This document shows, piece after piece, positions 12,161-23,900 of a DNA stretch of 64,000 nt. This DNA comes from Thuidium tamariscinum (taxonomy: Eukaryota > Streptophyta > Bryopsida > Hypnales > Thuidiaceae). The notes under the pieces were generated by a model. The model did no database searches and was not told the origin of the DNA. It worked only from the letters and a program-made list of their open reading frames with translations. The translations under genes and the position numbers were made by a program. Position 1 is the stretch's first letter. Each line of letters starts with the position of its first letter. The stretch covers positions 17,354,053 to 17,418,052 of the forward strand of contig OX344750.2 of NCBI GenBank assembly GCA_947034885.2, given 5' to 3'.

Positions 12161-13326
12161 AAATTCCTGACACTGAATATTTCATTGCAATTCAATTGCA
12201 ACCATATTCTCAATCTCACAGTTTTTGAGCAAAGTTTGTGTATGGTATGAAGGTTTTTCACTTACTCATCAAAAATTCAGTCAATTCAAATGATCACAAA
12301 GAAATTTGAAATTCTCTAGGACCGAAGAATACACGGGCACTTCATTTCATCCCTGAAAAATAATTATAATTTTTAGTTATCATATATAGTTGTAAAATGG
12401 AAACTAACAGTCACTGGGTCACTACTGTAGTCGTCATATGGTCAGTTCTTCAGGGTTAACAGCAAACAGTTCTAAAAGTTATTTATTCTTACTTGTATTA
12501 TTATTTGTTTATTACAGTTCTAAAAGTTATTATTTGTACGACATACCTCCAATGGCGAAATCTCAGAGTTACCTTACTTACAGACACACAGAATGAGTGA
12601 CACTTTCGATTTAGCATAAGGAAAACCCTAAACCTAGAAATATACTCGTGTTTAGAAAATCACAGCAGCGAGAGACTACCAACTCACTGAGACGTTCAGG
12701 CCATTCTTGAATTCAATCCAAAACAGATTACGAGATGGGATATGAACAAAATTACATCCACATTTCATACATCCAACCCCTTGACGATCAGGGGTCAAGA
12801 TCATATAATACCAGCACCTAGCTGACGAGAACCGATTTAGTAAATACCAGGGGCACTGTTTTCTCTGTCACGAACATCCCCAACAGAACAGTCATTTGCT
12901 AATGAGATCATCATTACGGGTAAGGAGCATGCGTGCAGCATACACTTTATCATGATGAATTATAAATCAAACCCCTCAAGCAGACAGTCAAAACTGCTCC
13001 TGCCTCTACCTGTGCCAAAACTTAGAATTAAAAGTCTAAGCTGGCTGCTGGATTCTTGACCAGAACAAACATTGTTACTAATTACTTAACAAGGTAGCTC
13101 CCTCAGAAACGAGCACAAGTACTTGGGCGGAGAGAAATTTAAATGACACGAACTGCATATCGAGCAGTTCGTGCCTCCTGTGTATGTAAACAGACAGACA
13201 CCTTTAAAGGTCCATCATCCACTACCATGCAAAATGCCCCCACTAAATTCTAAACGAGTGCAATAATGAAACTCAATCAATCATATATGGAACAACAGGA
13301 ATTCGTTCGACCTTGGATAAATGCTC
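12161..13326 (-). other. 3' flank and 3' UTR of importin beta-1 gene
   Basis: Composition becomes more balanced from about 12.6 kb, as expected for transcribed 3' UTR of the minus-strand gene that stops at 13327. A short direct repeat of ACAGTTCTAAAAGTTATT occurs at about 12467 and 12515. The 3' end of the transcript was not fixed; TTTATT near 12480 (AATAAA on the minus strand) is one candidate signal. Confidence 0.5.
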
Positions 13327-16300
13327 TCAACCCGATATGCGTTTAATAGTGCCCTGCGCCCACTCAGCCGTTTCTTTTAGCTGCTGATCCTCTGAAGATG
13401 TGCATTCATCCAGGAAATCGTTGTAGAACACAGTGCGCTTAAACAGGGCTGCTGCATTAGCTCCAAGTGTGTCAGCCAAATCACCCATCACTCCAATTGC
13501 AGCCTTGGTCACCACGTCATCCCTGCAACATACAAATGAATGTTAGCAGTGATGAAATAACTAATGTTTCCTTTGTGAGCAATTCCTACTGGATCAGGTT
13601 GACAAACTTATCCTTCTCAAGAGTATAGTAATGGACAGTTCAAATTTGGTCTGACGTTGAACCCAAGTGCAAAAACAAGAACTATGTCAGGAAGACTGAA
13701 AAGCAACTAGCACCATCAACCACACTAGGATACAAGGGCCATTACTAAAATGTTGGCCTGGTTAACAATACTGTTGACAACAAATACAAGAGGCAAATGA
13801 TTATCCATCATACCTGTCTTTGTCCTGATACACGTTCTCAATAAACTGAAGAATGTGAGCGGCGTAAGGAGCCATCAAGTCGGCTTTGTTCGACTTAAAA
13901 CCTTGGAAAATACCAGAATACGCTTCAAAAATGCCACTTCGGAGCTGGTTATTGTAATCGATCATTTCATCGTCACCCACTGATGGTTGCGCAGACAACT
14001 CTGCAGCGCCTTGGAGCATGGGCATCGCATAAATCAAGTATTTTTCAAAGTGCTCTCCGATAGCGAGGGCTATATCACCAAAACATGAGAAAATGGGCGG
14101 CTTCACCGAGCGATGCAACTGGTTGCTAGACAAATCCTTCAGAAGCTGAGTCATAATACCATCACAGTATGGCAACACCTTCTCATCCAAAGCGCGGCAT
14201 ATATCTCCGACTACTCCAACTGTCACCGCACATACCTGACCAACACCAAACCGATTCGTTAAAATTTAGTCAAAGACAATTGAAAGTAGAACCATCGCAG
14301 TTCCGGAAATAAGCTGTCACAACCCATTCAGCACCAATGGGAGGAAATCCTGAGGAATGAAAGAAAACAACAGCTTCATTTACCCTCACAGTAACATACA
14401 CAAAGGGTCGAAACGAGGTGAGCCCTGTTCCCTGATGTCAAAGACTATGGAAATTAACACCACCTATGCTAAAACTGAATCTATTCGAAGTTGGTGCAAG
14501 GCAACAAGGGAATGTAAAACAATTAACGTGTAAATACCTGATATTCTTCAAAGTTCTGGAGACCCATTTCCAAGTACCGGTAAAATTCGCTCATGTACTT
14601 TTCAAACCCTGCACCTGTTGCATATGCCAACGCTCCGATTGCGAGCATAGCTTCCTCATGGACAGTGGCACTGCGGCAAGCAAAGACACGAAGGAACAAT
14701 CCCATCATATTGTCGGCGAACTGTACCACACCATACTTTGTCACCTCTGCTGCACCTAACTTCTGAATGATGACCTGCATACAACAAACGGAAGACCGTG
14801 TGAGCTCGAAAGTATATGAATAAGCAAAACACAGCAACTGCAAGAAATTCAAAAAGTATACAGAATTACAATCGACTATCATGATTTCATACTAGCATGC
14901 ACGATATTCATGCTCACGGAGACGAAAACTGCTAACTAAATCCTGAGTTCCACAGGCAAGGACCAAAAAGTGAAACATTGGGGGCAGAGGTAGGCTCCAC
15001 AAGCAAACATAGTGACAGTTTCCTCCAGTTAAACTTTGATACATGTACCACAAAGTCAAATAAACAACACAGAAGGGAAGCTTACAAAGAGAGGGAAAAA
15101 AGGGCTTGAAAACAGACCGTCAACAAAATACAGAAGAGCCAAAGTTGTAACTCACCTGTAGAACACCACATAGGAGGGCCTGCAATTCACTCTGCTTCTC
15201 TCGGTCATCGGAGGAAAGTACGGTCATCTCTAAAGTAACGTTGAGTTTCTGCATGATCACGGGCACCAGTTGCATAACAATCGGGGCAGTGTCCTCCGTT
15301 GAGATTCTTACAACTTCATTGAGAGTCTCGTATGCTGATGTCCGCAGCCGAGAATCTTCAGAATCCTCCCTCTCAGTAGTTGCCAACAAGGCTTGCACAA
15401 TGCTCTGGAAAAACGGAGATAAAGGAGATGACGACTGACCACCTTCTTCATAACCCTGTGCCACGAAATAGATTGCTCCACAGACCTTCTCAGCAACATT
15501 AGGTGTGTCCTTGATGGCCTCCAGGAGGACAGCAAGAATTAAGGTCAAATTGGATTGAGTAATAACTGGAGCCTCCAGAGAAGGTCCATGTAGGAACTCA
15601 AAGATCCTTCCTAGGGTCCACGCTGTAGTATCTTTCACATGGTTGTTCTCGTCTTTCATTGCTTGTAACATGAAAGGGAGAGCATCATGTACAAGAGTAG
15701 TCAGCTTGTCCAGCGAAGGTCCCTCCAAAATGGATCCAAAAGCGTAGGTAGCCGCCTCTCGACATCTCCAGTCGCCCTTCGAAATGTTCTCCTGAACGAA
15801 GGGCATGACAAGAGGCACAACGTCATCCCCAACAGCACGAGCCACCAAGCCCAGACAAGTCCCACCAGCCATAGACAAGTTCCAGGCTCCTTCCTCTAGA
15901 TCTTGATCTTCCTCCTGCTTCGTCAACGTTTCCAGCAACATCGGTACGAGGGCAGGCAACGCCTGCTTGATGAACTGAAAGTAAGGCACTTCTGAATCGC
16001 CCGAGAAATCACCTTGGTAGTCCTCTTGAATCTCGATCTCCTCATCGCAGATAGAGCTCCAAAACTCGATCGCTTGCAGTGCAACTGGCTCCTCATCTTC
16101 CTTCACTGCCTTCGAGGTAATCGCAAAAAGTTCTTGCATGTATGGGGCAAGCTTATCATAATAAGTGGAGCCAATGGAGACTAGACATTCAAAGGCAGCT
16201 TGCCGCACTCGGACATCTGGTGAGAGGGTAGTCTCACAAACAACCCTCATAATGTAGTTGCGCTCCATATCATTCTCGAAGTTAGTTTGGGCAAAGTCTA

Positions 16301-16922
16301 GGGCATTATATAGAGCGTGCGTAGCAGCAAGTCGAACATCATTACTCGTCTCGGACGAGTTCATGCCCTGAACTACAGCAGTCAAGATAGAATTCACCTG
16401 CTCTTGAGCGAGTATCTCGGCAGAGACCTCCTCACATACATAACCAAGAGCTTCTAAGGTTGCTTGTTTCAAATGCGAGGGCTGCTCTAGTTGAGGCCCT
16501 CCCATATTGGCCAACAAAAATCCTACAAGCTCGGGCCACTCGCCCTGAGGAAGCTCGATGGCAGCAATCTTGGCAATAACTTGTGCCGAAGTATGACGAG
16601 CATCCGCTACCAGCGAAGACAAAGTCTGCGAAAGAGCCGCTTTGATTTGCCCTTTCACGCTGGGGTCCAATGCCACCCATCGCGACGCAAGCTCTTGCTT
16701 CCGCAAACTGTCCTTGGCATCCAACGAGTTTTTCAAGATCAATCCAGCGAGCCTACGACTCTCCGGTGGCTTGTCGTTATTGGCGAGCTCGAGAGACAAA
16801 GACACCAAAAAAGAGGCAAGATTCTGCTCCTGAAACTGTTTAAGGTTATCTTCCGCAATCTTCCGCACTGTCCCATCGGGAGACTGAGCATTCAAAAGTA
16901 TTTGCGTCACCTCTAGCGCCAT
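13327..16922 (-). CDS. KPNB1: Importin subunit beta-1 (karyopherin beta-1)
   Basis: Complete CDS in four exons on the minus strand: 16922-15156, 14774-14538, 14235-13814 and 13522-13327 (TGA), giving 873 residues, close to the roughly 870 usual in plants. The start ATG at 16922 begins MALEVTQILLNAQSPDGTVRK, the family N-terminus (importin-beta N-terminal domain, about residues 20-100). The rest is alpha-helical HEAT repeats, with family stretches NDMERNYIMRVVCE, ALQAIEFWSSICDEE, the MAGGTCLGLVARAVGDD segment, NHVKDTTAWTLGRIFEFLHG, RSATVHEEAMLAIGALAYAT and SSNQLHRSVKPPIFSCFGDI. By family it carries cargo, directly or through importin alpha, through nuclear pores and releases it on Ran-GTP; in Arabidopsis the orthologue affects ABA response and PRC1-related chromatin. 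Splice junctions are GT-AG and phases fit. No break or missing segment is seen. Confidence 0.97.
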
Positions 16923-17640
16923 TTTCAACCACTACAATCTCCCCCCCTCGCCTGAAGAACACACAACACTGTCAACACAAATCACATTAACCAAAACTAG
17001 AACCTAGAGCCACAGTCCACAGACAAACAAACAAGATCTCACCACTCAAGTTCAAATCACAAAAAGAACACTGGCGCCGCTCACACGCTCCACACCGAAC
17101 CACCACCACCACCACCACCAATAAAATAAAAGGAAACAATGAAAATCTTCCACCGAAAAAACCCTGGACGAACAGAGCCTCGCCGCTCTAAATCCACCGA
17201 CTACGAGTGCAGCCCTAATCGCATCTCCCTACAAAACCGAGGGCAGCCAGAAGCCGAGCGCCGAGCCGAGTACCAACCCTAATCGGCGCAATACAGGACG
17301 CGATGGCGCAAGATTGGTCTCGCAAGAACGGCAACAGCCAGACAGGGGAAGGAGAAGGAGAAGAGGAAGAACAAGAACACGAGCGGCGATAGAAACCAAG
17401 CAAGAGAAAAAATGGAAGGCGGAACGTACCGATCCAGGCGTGCGTGCGTCGCCGATCGGGCGGCAGTGCGGCGATGGAGGCGGACCACGACGACGACGAC
17501 GGCGGGGTATCAAGAGAAGGAGCCACAGGAGGAGGAAGAGGAGGAAGAGAAAGGGCAAGAGAAGTAAGGTAGCAAAGGAAGCGGCAAAGAGGGGGAGCTT
17601 CTCTTCGAACTAGGGCTGCGAACATGCTTTAAAGGCCCCC
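16923..17640 (-). promoter_or_regulatory. Importin beta-1 5' leader with probable leader intron, and promoter
   Basis: The block is GC-rich compared with its surroundings and holds purine/pyrimidine tracts typical of plant 5' leaders. On the minus strand a donor-like GTACGT lies near 17430. Acceptor-like CAG sites preceded by a T-rich tract lie near 16960, so a leader intron is likely. A (CAC)n run occurs at about 17101-17121. The overlapping arginine- and serine-rich open frames on both strands are composition artefacts. Confidence 0.5.
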
Positions 17641-17855
17641 ACGCGCGTCGTCGTGAATACAATCCCCTTCCGTCTCTCTCGCTCGCTCTCAAATGGAGGC
17701 TCACGGCCGATCTCCCTTCGGCTGCAAGAAAGGGGAAAGAAAAGAAAGAGAAAGGAAAAAGAAGGGGGAAAGGAAAGGAAAAGAAAAGCCCTACCGTGGC
17801 CTGGCTTCCTTTTCGCCTTCTTGGGCTTTGTATTTTTTTCATCACTAAAAGTATG
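17641..17855. other. Upstream flank of importin beta-1, purine-rich tract
   Basis: About 17730-17790 is a G/A-rich run on the plus strand. It lies between the presumed transcription start and the foldback element. No gene. Confidence 0.4.
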
Positions 17856-19540
17856 TTCCCACCTGGAGCTAGTAAAGAATTAGGTGCATTTACAGGGGGC
17901 GTGGTTACTTGGACAGAATGTCCCTATTGAGCCTGTTTCGGGGGCAGGGATGGGATGCGGGCAAATCAAGGGTTACTCCCCATCTCTTTGAGGACCCATC
18001 CATCTACTTCTAATTTTGGTTTAAATTTGATTTTTTCAACAGAGTAGATGAGAATGCTATAGAACACAAGATTTTCAATTAGAAAATCGAAGCAATGACG
18101 TGGGTTTTGTGCAACATGTTCACTTAAACCTCATAGCCAATCTTGTGTCAAAGGGGGAGAGGAAAAAAACTCTTTATACTAGTGGAGTAGTGGTGGGTGA
18201 AACAAATCATGTGGGATATGTGATTGAGGAGAGAAAAGAGCTCCTCCATTCATGGTTGTGGAAATGCATGAATTGTGATAAAAGTTAAATTTCAGACCTC
18301 ATTTAATTATAGTATAATATATTTTTTCAAAAAACTCCAAACTAAAAAAGTTGGGGAATCAATTGCACTTTTACCTCCAAAGATACATTTGAGATTTCAA
18401 TACTCCACCTAAAAGTTATGGACAAATTTCAAAAGAGGTGTTCAAAAATGTCCTTTCCACACACACACACCTCTAGAATTTGTCAAGAACTCTTATATGA
18501 GGATTCAAAATCTCAAGTGCATTTTTAGAGATAAATGTTAGCTTGCTTCTCCCACTTTTTTTAGTTCTCTTTTTTTTTGGAAGAAGCTATTATACAATGC
18601 CCAAATGAAGTCTAAAATTCAACTTCAAACACAATTCTTGCATTTCTAGTTACATCTCAAATTCTTAAGAACTTTAAATTAAGATTGGCTATGAGGTTCA
18701 AGTGAACATGTTGCACAAAACCCACATCATTGCTTCGATTTTCTAATTGAAAATCTTGTGTTCTATAGCATTCTCATCTACTTTGTTGAAAAAATCAAAT
18801 TTAAACCAAAATTAGAAGTATAGGAGAGTGCTCTGAAATCGCTTAGGCTTTTGCAACCATCCAGTGGGAGGCTGTGAAATGGAACTTGATTGTGGGTAAA
18901 TGAATTTCCAATTACATTGGAGCATGATAAGAGTTTGTTTTTTCCTTCTTCAGTGGATGGTTTCAGAGCCACAATGGCTTCATTCTCAACTAAGAGAATA
19001 AAATAAGACTTGATTGTTGAACTCCCTTCTTACAAGTGTTACAATCTGAAATTATGATTAATTCAAGCATTTAGGAAGGAATGCATTTAGAAACCACTTT
19101 GATTACTTTTTCCATATTGCAATGCTAGTTTTTGAACAAAGCCAAATTTATTTCCAAACTGTACATGTATGAGTTTGTGAGGCCTACTGATCACAAATAG
19201 GGCCCTATGTCAGACTCTATTTGGAAATTCATAACTAATTCGATAATGCTTCAAAAAAATATGAAACAACTTGTGTTGGATTCCTAGAATATTTTTCTTT
19301 GATAAAAAAATAAGTTCAAAATATCTGCATCAAAAGAAATACATGAAAAAGGGAAATCAGCTCTTAAATGAGCGATTTCTAATCCTCCTCCCTTAGATTG
19401 ATGGGTCCTCAAAGAGATGGGGAGTAGCCCTTGATCTACCTACATCCCATCCCTGCCTCCAAAACAGGCTCAATAGGGACATTCTATCTAACCATGTCCC
19501 CTGTAAATGCATCTAAATCTTTACTAGCTCCAGGTGGGAA
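17856..19540. mobile_element. Foldback element with ~288-bp arms
   Basis: The left arm 17856-18144 begins TTCCCACCTGGAGCTAGTAAAG. The right arm is split (18681-18820 and 19394-19540) by a 573-bp insertion and ends CTTTACTAGCTCCAGGTGGGAA. Arms match almost throughout, including GTAAATGCA-type and GAGGACCCATC/GATGGGTCCTC words. The loop (18145-18680) has no recognisable gene. The 62-codon plus frame at 18100-18288 and minus frame at 18778-18972 are inside the element and not called. Confidence 0.85.
18821..19393 (-). mobile_element. TIR family G element (GGGAGGAGG ends) nested in foldback arm
   Basis: It interrupts the right arm of the foldback. Ends are TAGGAGAGTGCTCTGAAATC and, at the right, GAGCGATTTCTAATCCTCC followed by TCCCT. 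Its interior, read on the minus strand, matches the element at 45434-46346 (shared words AACACAAGTTGTTTCATATT, ATAGGGCCCTATTTGTGATC and GAATGAAGCCATTG). Comparison with the intact left arm suggests insertion at a TA dinucleotide. No coding capacity. Confidence 0.75.
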
Positions 19541-20662
19541 TGGGCCTTAAGTGGATTTTCAATTTTGAGCTGACAGGTGAGATTTTAATGGCCAGCACAT
19601 TGTGAGTTTGTGAGGTTTGTGAAATTATTTGCCCTTAGATAATTTCCAAATTTAATCTCAAGACCAAACGATATAGGTTAATGCTTTATAATTTTCATAT
19701 CCGAATCGTATTTTGATATCTATACCTATATTCTTGTGACCATATCATATTTATGTGACAATATCTCTCTTTCTATATATATGTATATATCTGTATCAAC
19801 ATTCATAAGTTAATATGTACATATTCTATTTTGATCAATGGCAAGGGAAGGAGGTCCTTAATTTTTTTTACCAAAATTAATCAATGGTTGTCTTTTTTTT
19901 GTGTTGGGAAGAGGTGGGAAGGGAGAAAAAGGACTATAACACCTCTTTTGGAGTCATAGCATGGTATGAGGCTCAAAAACCGCTCATTTAACTCAAAAAT
20001 GTCCTAGGCACTAAAATCTCATGTTTGCAAAACTTTGAAGTTAATTAAAGTTTAATCAAGTTGTTATTTTTAGTAGTTTATCTTTTTGAAATCTTCTTTT
20101 TGAAGTCTAGCAAAAGCATTAAAAAAGATCTTGAAAATGATTGGTTATGATTTTTTTTTCAAGATTTTGTGCAAGGATGTCCATTATAATCTTGACTTTC
20201 TGTAGTGTCAGTGAGGACTCTTAGAAATGAGCTTCAAATACACTAAATCTTGGAAAAACAAACATATTAGAAAGTCATTTTAAAAAATTGTAAAGTAGAT
20301 TTTGAAAAGTTATAAATTGATTTGGATTATCTTAGGGGTTATGCATCTTAGGCCCTTTGACTTCATATATTTTTTTATCCACTTTTTAGATTTGATAAGT
20401 GAAAAGAGGATCAAAAGACTTCAAGTCACTTTTGTAATTTTAAAACCCTTATGATCAAACATTATAATCTTTCAATCCATGAGTGATATTGTTGTGTTTT
20501 CTTTATCTAAGTGATCACTAATATATCTAGTTTGAATTTGTACATATAATTAAATTTCAAAACATATTGATAAAGTTTATCAAAATGTTGGCTTTTTGTT
20601 CAATTTAAAGTAAATTTTTAGAAGCTCAAAAAAGGCCCTGGGCATTTATGAGGGTTAATGAT
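19541..20662. other. AT-rich intergenic DNA, no gene
   Basis: A low-complexity ATATAC/CATATC run lies at about 19690-19800. A single family G end (GAGGCTCAAAAACCGCTCA) occurs at about 19969 without a detected partner. Nothing else could be supported. Confidence 0.45.
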
Positions 20663-20901
20663 GGGCAACTATACTAGTATGTGAACATAGAAGTGTGAGC
20701 CTATGAGCCTTGAGCCTAAATATAAGTAAGTATCCTACAGTCATTGAAGGTATTTATAACATAAATACCTATAATATAGGTGTTTAAAAAGATAGATACA
20801 CTATAATTATTGAGGTGTCTATAATATAGACACCTATACAATAGGTGTATAGAATTCTAGGCTCGTAGGTTTATACTTTCTATGCTCACATACTAGCAAC
20901 C
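20663..20901. mobile_element. MITE family E, copy 2
   Basis: The left end contains CAACTATACTAGTATGTGA and the right end ATGCTCACATACTAGCAACC. Internal short palindromes of ATAGGTGT and ATACCTATAATATAGGTG type give further folding. Same organisation as 8108-8283 and 31276-31516. Confidence 0.65.
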
Positions 20902-23900
20902 ATATAACGGCGGGTACATCTTTTCATATGTTTTTTTGGATGGGATTCTTTATAGCTCTTTTTGAAGATAAAGAAAAATAGATGTGGGATGTAACTTCAC
21001 AAGTGGTTTTACATTTTGTTTGAAGTGTTATTGAATTAGTTAGGAATTTTCAAAGAAGTTGTGTCATAAGCACCTATTTACAACCCTAGATCTTTTGCGA
21101 ACTATCCATTTTACAATTTGTAAAGAGACATATATAGGAAAGCAAGGAAAATGATTTGGCTCTTCTAATAAATTATTTTTTTTCCTTGATCCATTGAATA
21201 ATTACAATGCTCAACTTAAAGACCAATTCATGTCCATTCCAAATCGAATTGTAGGGATAGTTTTTAATATCCAAGTGGATTTCAAATTGCCTTCCTTAGT
21301 ATGTTAAATGTTGTTGCAATAGTATGTAGAATACGTAGATGTAATTTTCTAATTTAAATTCATAAAAACTTCAAAATTTAATATATTTCTTATCATAAGT
21401 TAGAATGCCACTAAACAAAGTCCATGCAACTCTCTTCACAAAGAGCTTCCTAATGTTACCAAACACACAAATTAAATGGGGAATGCTCAACTCTAGAGAT
21501 CTCACTATTATAACAAACAAAACAAACAACCTAACCTAATATATTGAATCATTTTAGAGAAGTAGCCAATTGTTTCTTCAATACTTATGTGATATTTGGA
21601 TGGTAATTGGTTATATCTATATGAAACCAAAGTTTATTTAGGAAAAATTTGGTTAGTAATCATAAAATACATCAATGATCTAGCTATCTTGATTGAAAAA
21701 AAATGAAAACCTCCTTTACAAAAAATAGTGAACATCTTTCAATTGCAGCTAATTGGCCAAAAATGGTATTTTAAAAAAACATTATCTTTTATTCTTTTTG
21801 CCCTACAAAAACATCCATATTTTCAAATATCAATTTTGATGAGCTAATAGTTTACATCTATTTTTTAAGAGCTCTCAAACTTTTGATCTCTCACTCGCAC
21901 TCACCAATCCATCCTATAAATAGTTGTTTAGCTAGTCATCACATGGAGTATAAGATAAAGCTTATTAAACTTAGAATGAATAGGGGTTTCAAGGGCCATC
22001 GTTAGGATTGAGTGCCACGATCATAGAACACTATCAAAGCATTGATTGCTGGCTTTGTAGTTGGAAAAAAGAAAAGTCCTACCCTTCCAATCTTTTTCAC
22101 CTTTTGGGGCTTGAGATTTTTTCTTTCTTACTTTGCCATATACACAACTCAGCATTGTTTTTATTATAAAATTGCCCAAATTTTTTATTGAATTTCATTG
22201 GAAGTGAAAAGGCTATTTTAGATTTCCATCTTATGCATTTAATAAACTATCTATAAATATACTATGAATTTAAATCTATTGAGAATAGAAGAACTTCAAA
22301 AGAACTATAGGCTAGCTCTTATATGTAGAGGTAGTACATTGAAAGCAAGAATCTTGAGGAGAATCTATATTGTTTAATTTTTGAATAAGTCTTACAATTA
22401 GGTGCAATTATCTTACATAATTATGTTTCTAAATTGTTAATCTTTAAAGGTTTGGGAAGTCCTATTTTGAATACAATATGGTATTTTGTGCATATTTATT
22501 ATATAAAATTTATAAATTAATGTATAAAGTAGTGACAAATTTTGTATTTACATTGTATAAAATTGATGTCTCAAAGTTCTTCCATTATTGTGCCTCCTAC
22601 ATATTTAGAAAACTACAAAATGGAGATGTAAACTATAGGTACATGTGTCATATTTGAACATGACAAAATTTAGATGTTAAAGTGACATTCAAACAAAATT
22701 TGTTAACTGTTGAATTTCAATCCAAAGTTGTGTATATTGCCATATTTTAAGACATATATAATTTACATTTAATTAGGAATTGAATATAGTATTGTGTATA
22801 ATCTTTTTCACAATCCCTCCAATGATTAATCCATAAGTGTTTAGCCTAAATTTGATAATTTAACTTTTGAAATTCTAAATTTTTTCAAATGCATGCATGT
22901 TATTTTGAATTGAATCTATTAAGTTTTTTTAATAGTCTCAAATTTCTCCATAAAACTACCATTAGAAATCAAGAGGTTTCTTGGACAATAGTTCTTCTAA
23001 CTAGCCTACATACATCTACATCAATATAAAATCAAGGTATTTTTTAAAATAGGAAGGAACAAGAATTATTCATTGATTTATTGTGTTAATGAAGGCAATA
23101 TTAAATAAGCTTTAACATTCACTAATCAATTACAAAATCAAGGTTTATTAATATCCATCAATTTTCACATATGCAGTACACTACAACCAAACAATGATTG
23201 GAATCTAATTTTTTTGTTATATTTTATCACTATAATAACTATAACACTAATCACAACACCTTGACTAATCTTATATGGGAATTCAAAAATAGTTTCTATT
23301 TGCAAACAATATTGATTGGAACAAAAAAATTTGGAACAAAAAAAAATTTGAAATATGATCCAATGTGTGAGTCATTGAATGATGCATCAAGAAGCCATGG
23401 ATTGAAAGTCCATCATTTACAAAAGGTTACATCATTCAATTAATTTTGTCAATAATGTATCATATTGGACAAAGACATTTGGTGTTGAAGTGAATTTATG
23501 GCATTGACAAAAGGTTGTGTCATTCAATCACATAATAGGTTTGTGAAGTATGTGCTAAGATAGGTAGCCATCAATTTTGATTTGATTTTATGCATGTCAA
23601 ATATGCATCAACTCATCAAGGTTTGTGGCAATTAATGGTGATTGGATTTAACAATTAATAAGCTCGAATCAACAACATAGTCACAAAAATCTTGATAGTC
23701 ATTGGATTTGAAGGGTAATAGGTTGAATCTAGCAATACACATCTACAACTATTGAGGTAGACAACCTATTTTTTATCACCCCCCATTTCCAATTTATAGG
23801 CTACTTTCTTTCCATGAAATTGTAGCACATTTCCTGAAATAGTTGTAGATCATTGTGACTAGTTGTAAGGCTCTCAATAATGCTACTAGACATTTGTCAA

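Noticed and set aside
15241-16916. Plus-strand and alternative-frame ORFs across importin beta-1
   Set aside because: They are shadows of the 589-codon first exon of that gene.
17215-17883. Several overlapping frames rich in Arg, Ser, Pro or Leu on both strands
   Set aside because: They lie in the GC- and purine-rich leader and upstream flank of importin beta-1. Frames are open in several phases at once, a composition effect.
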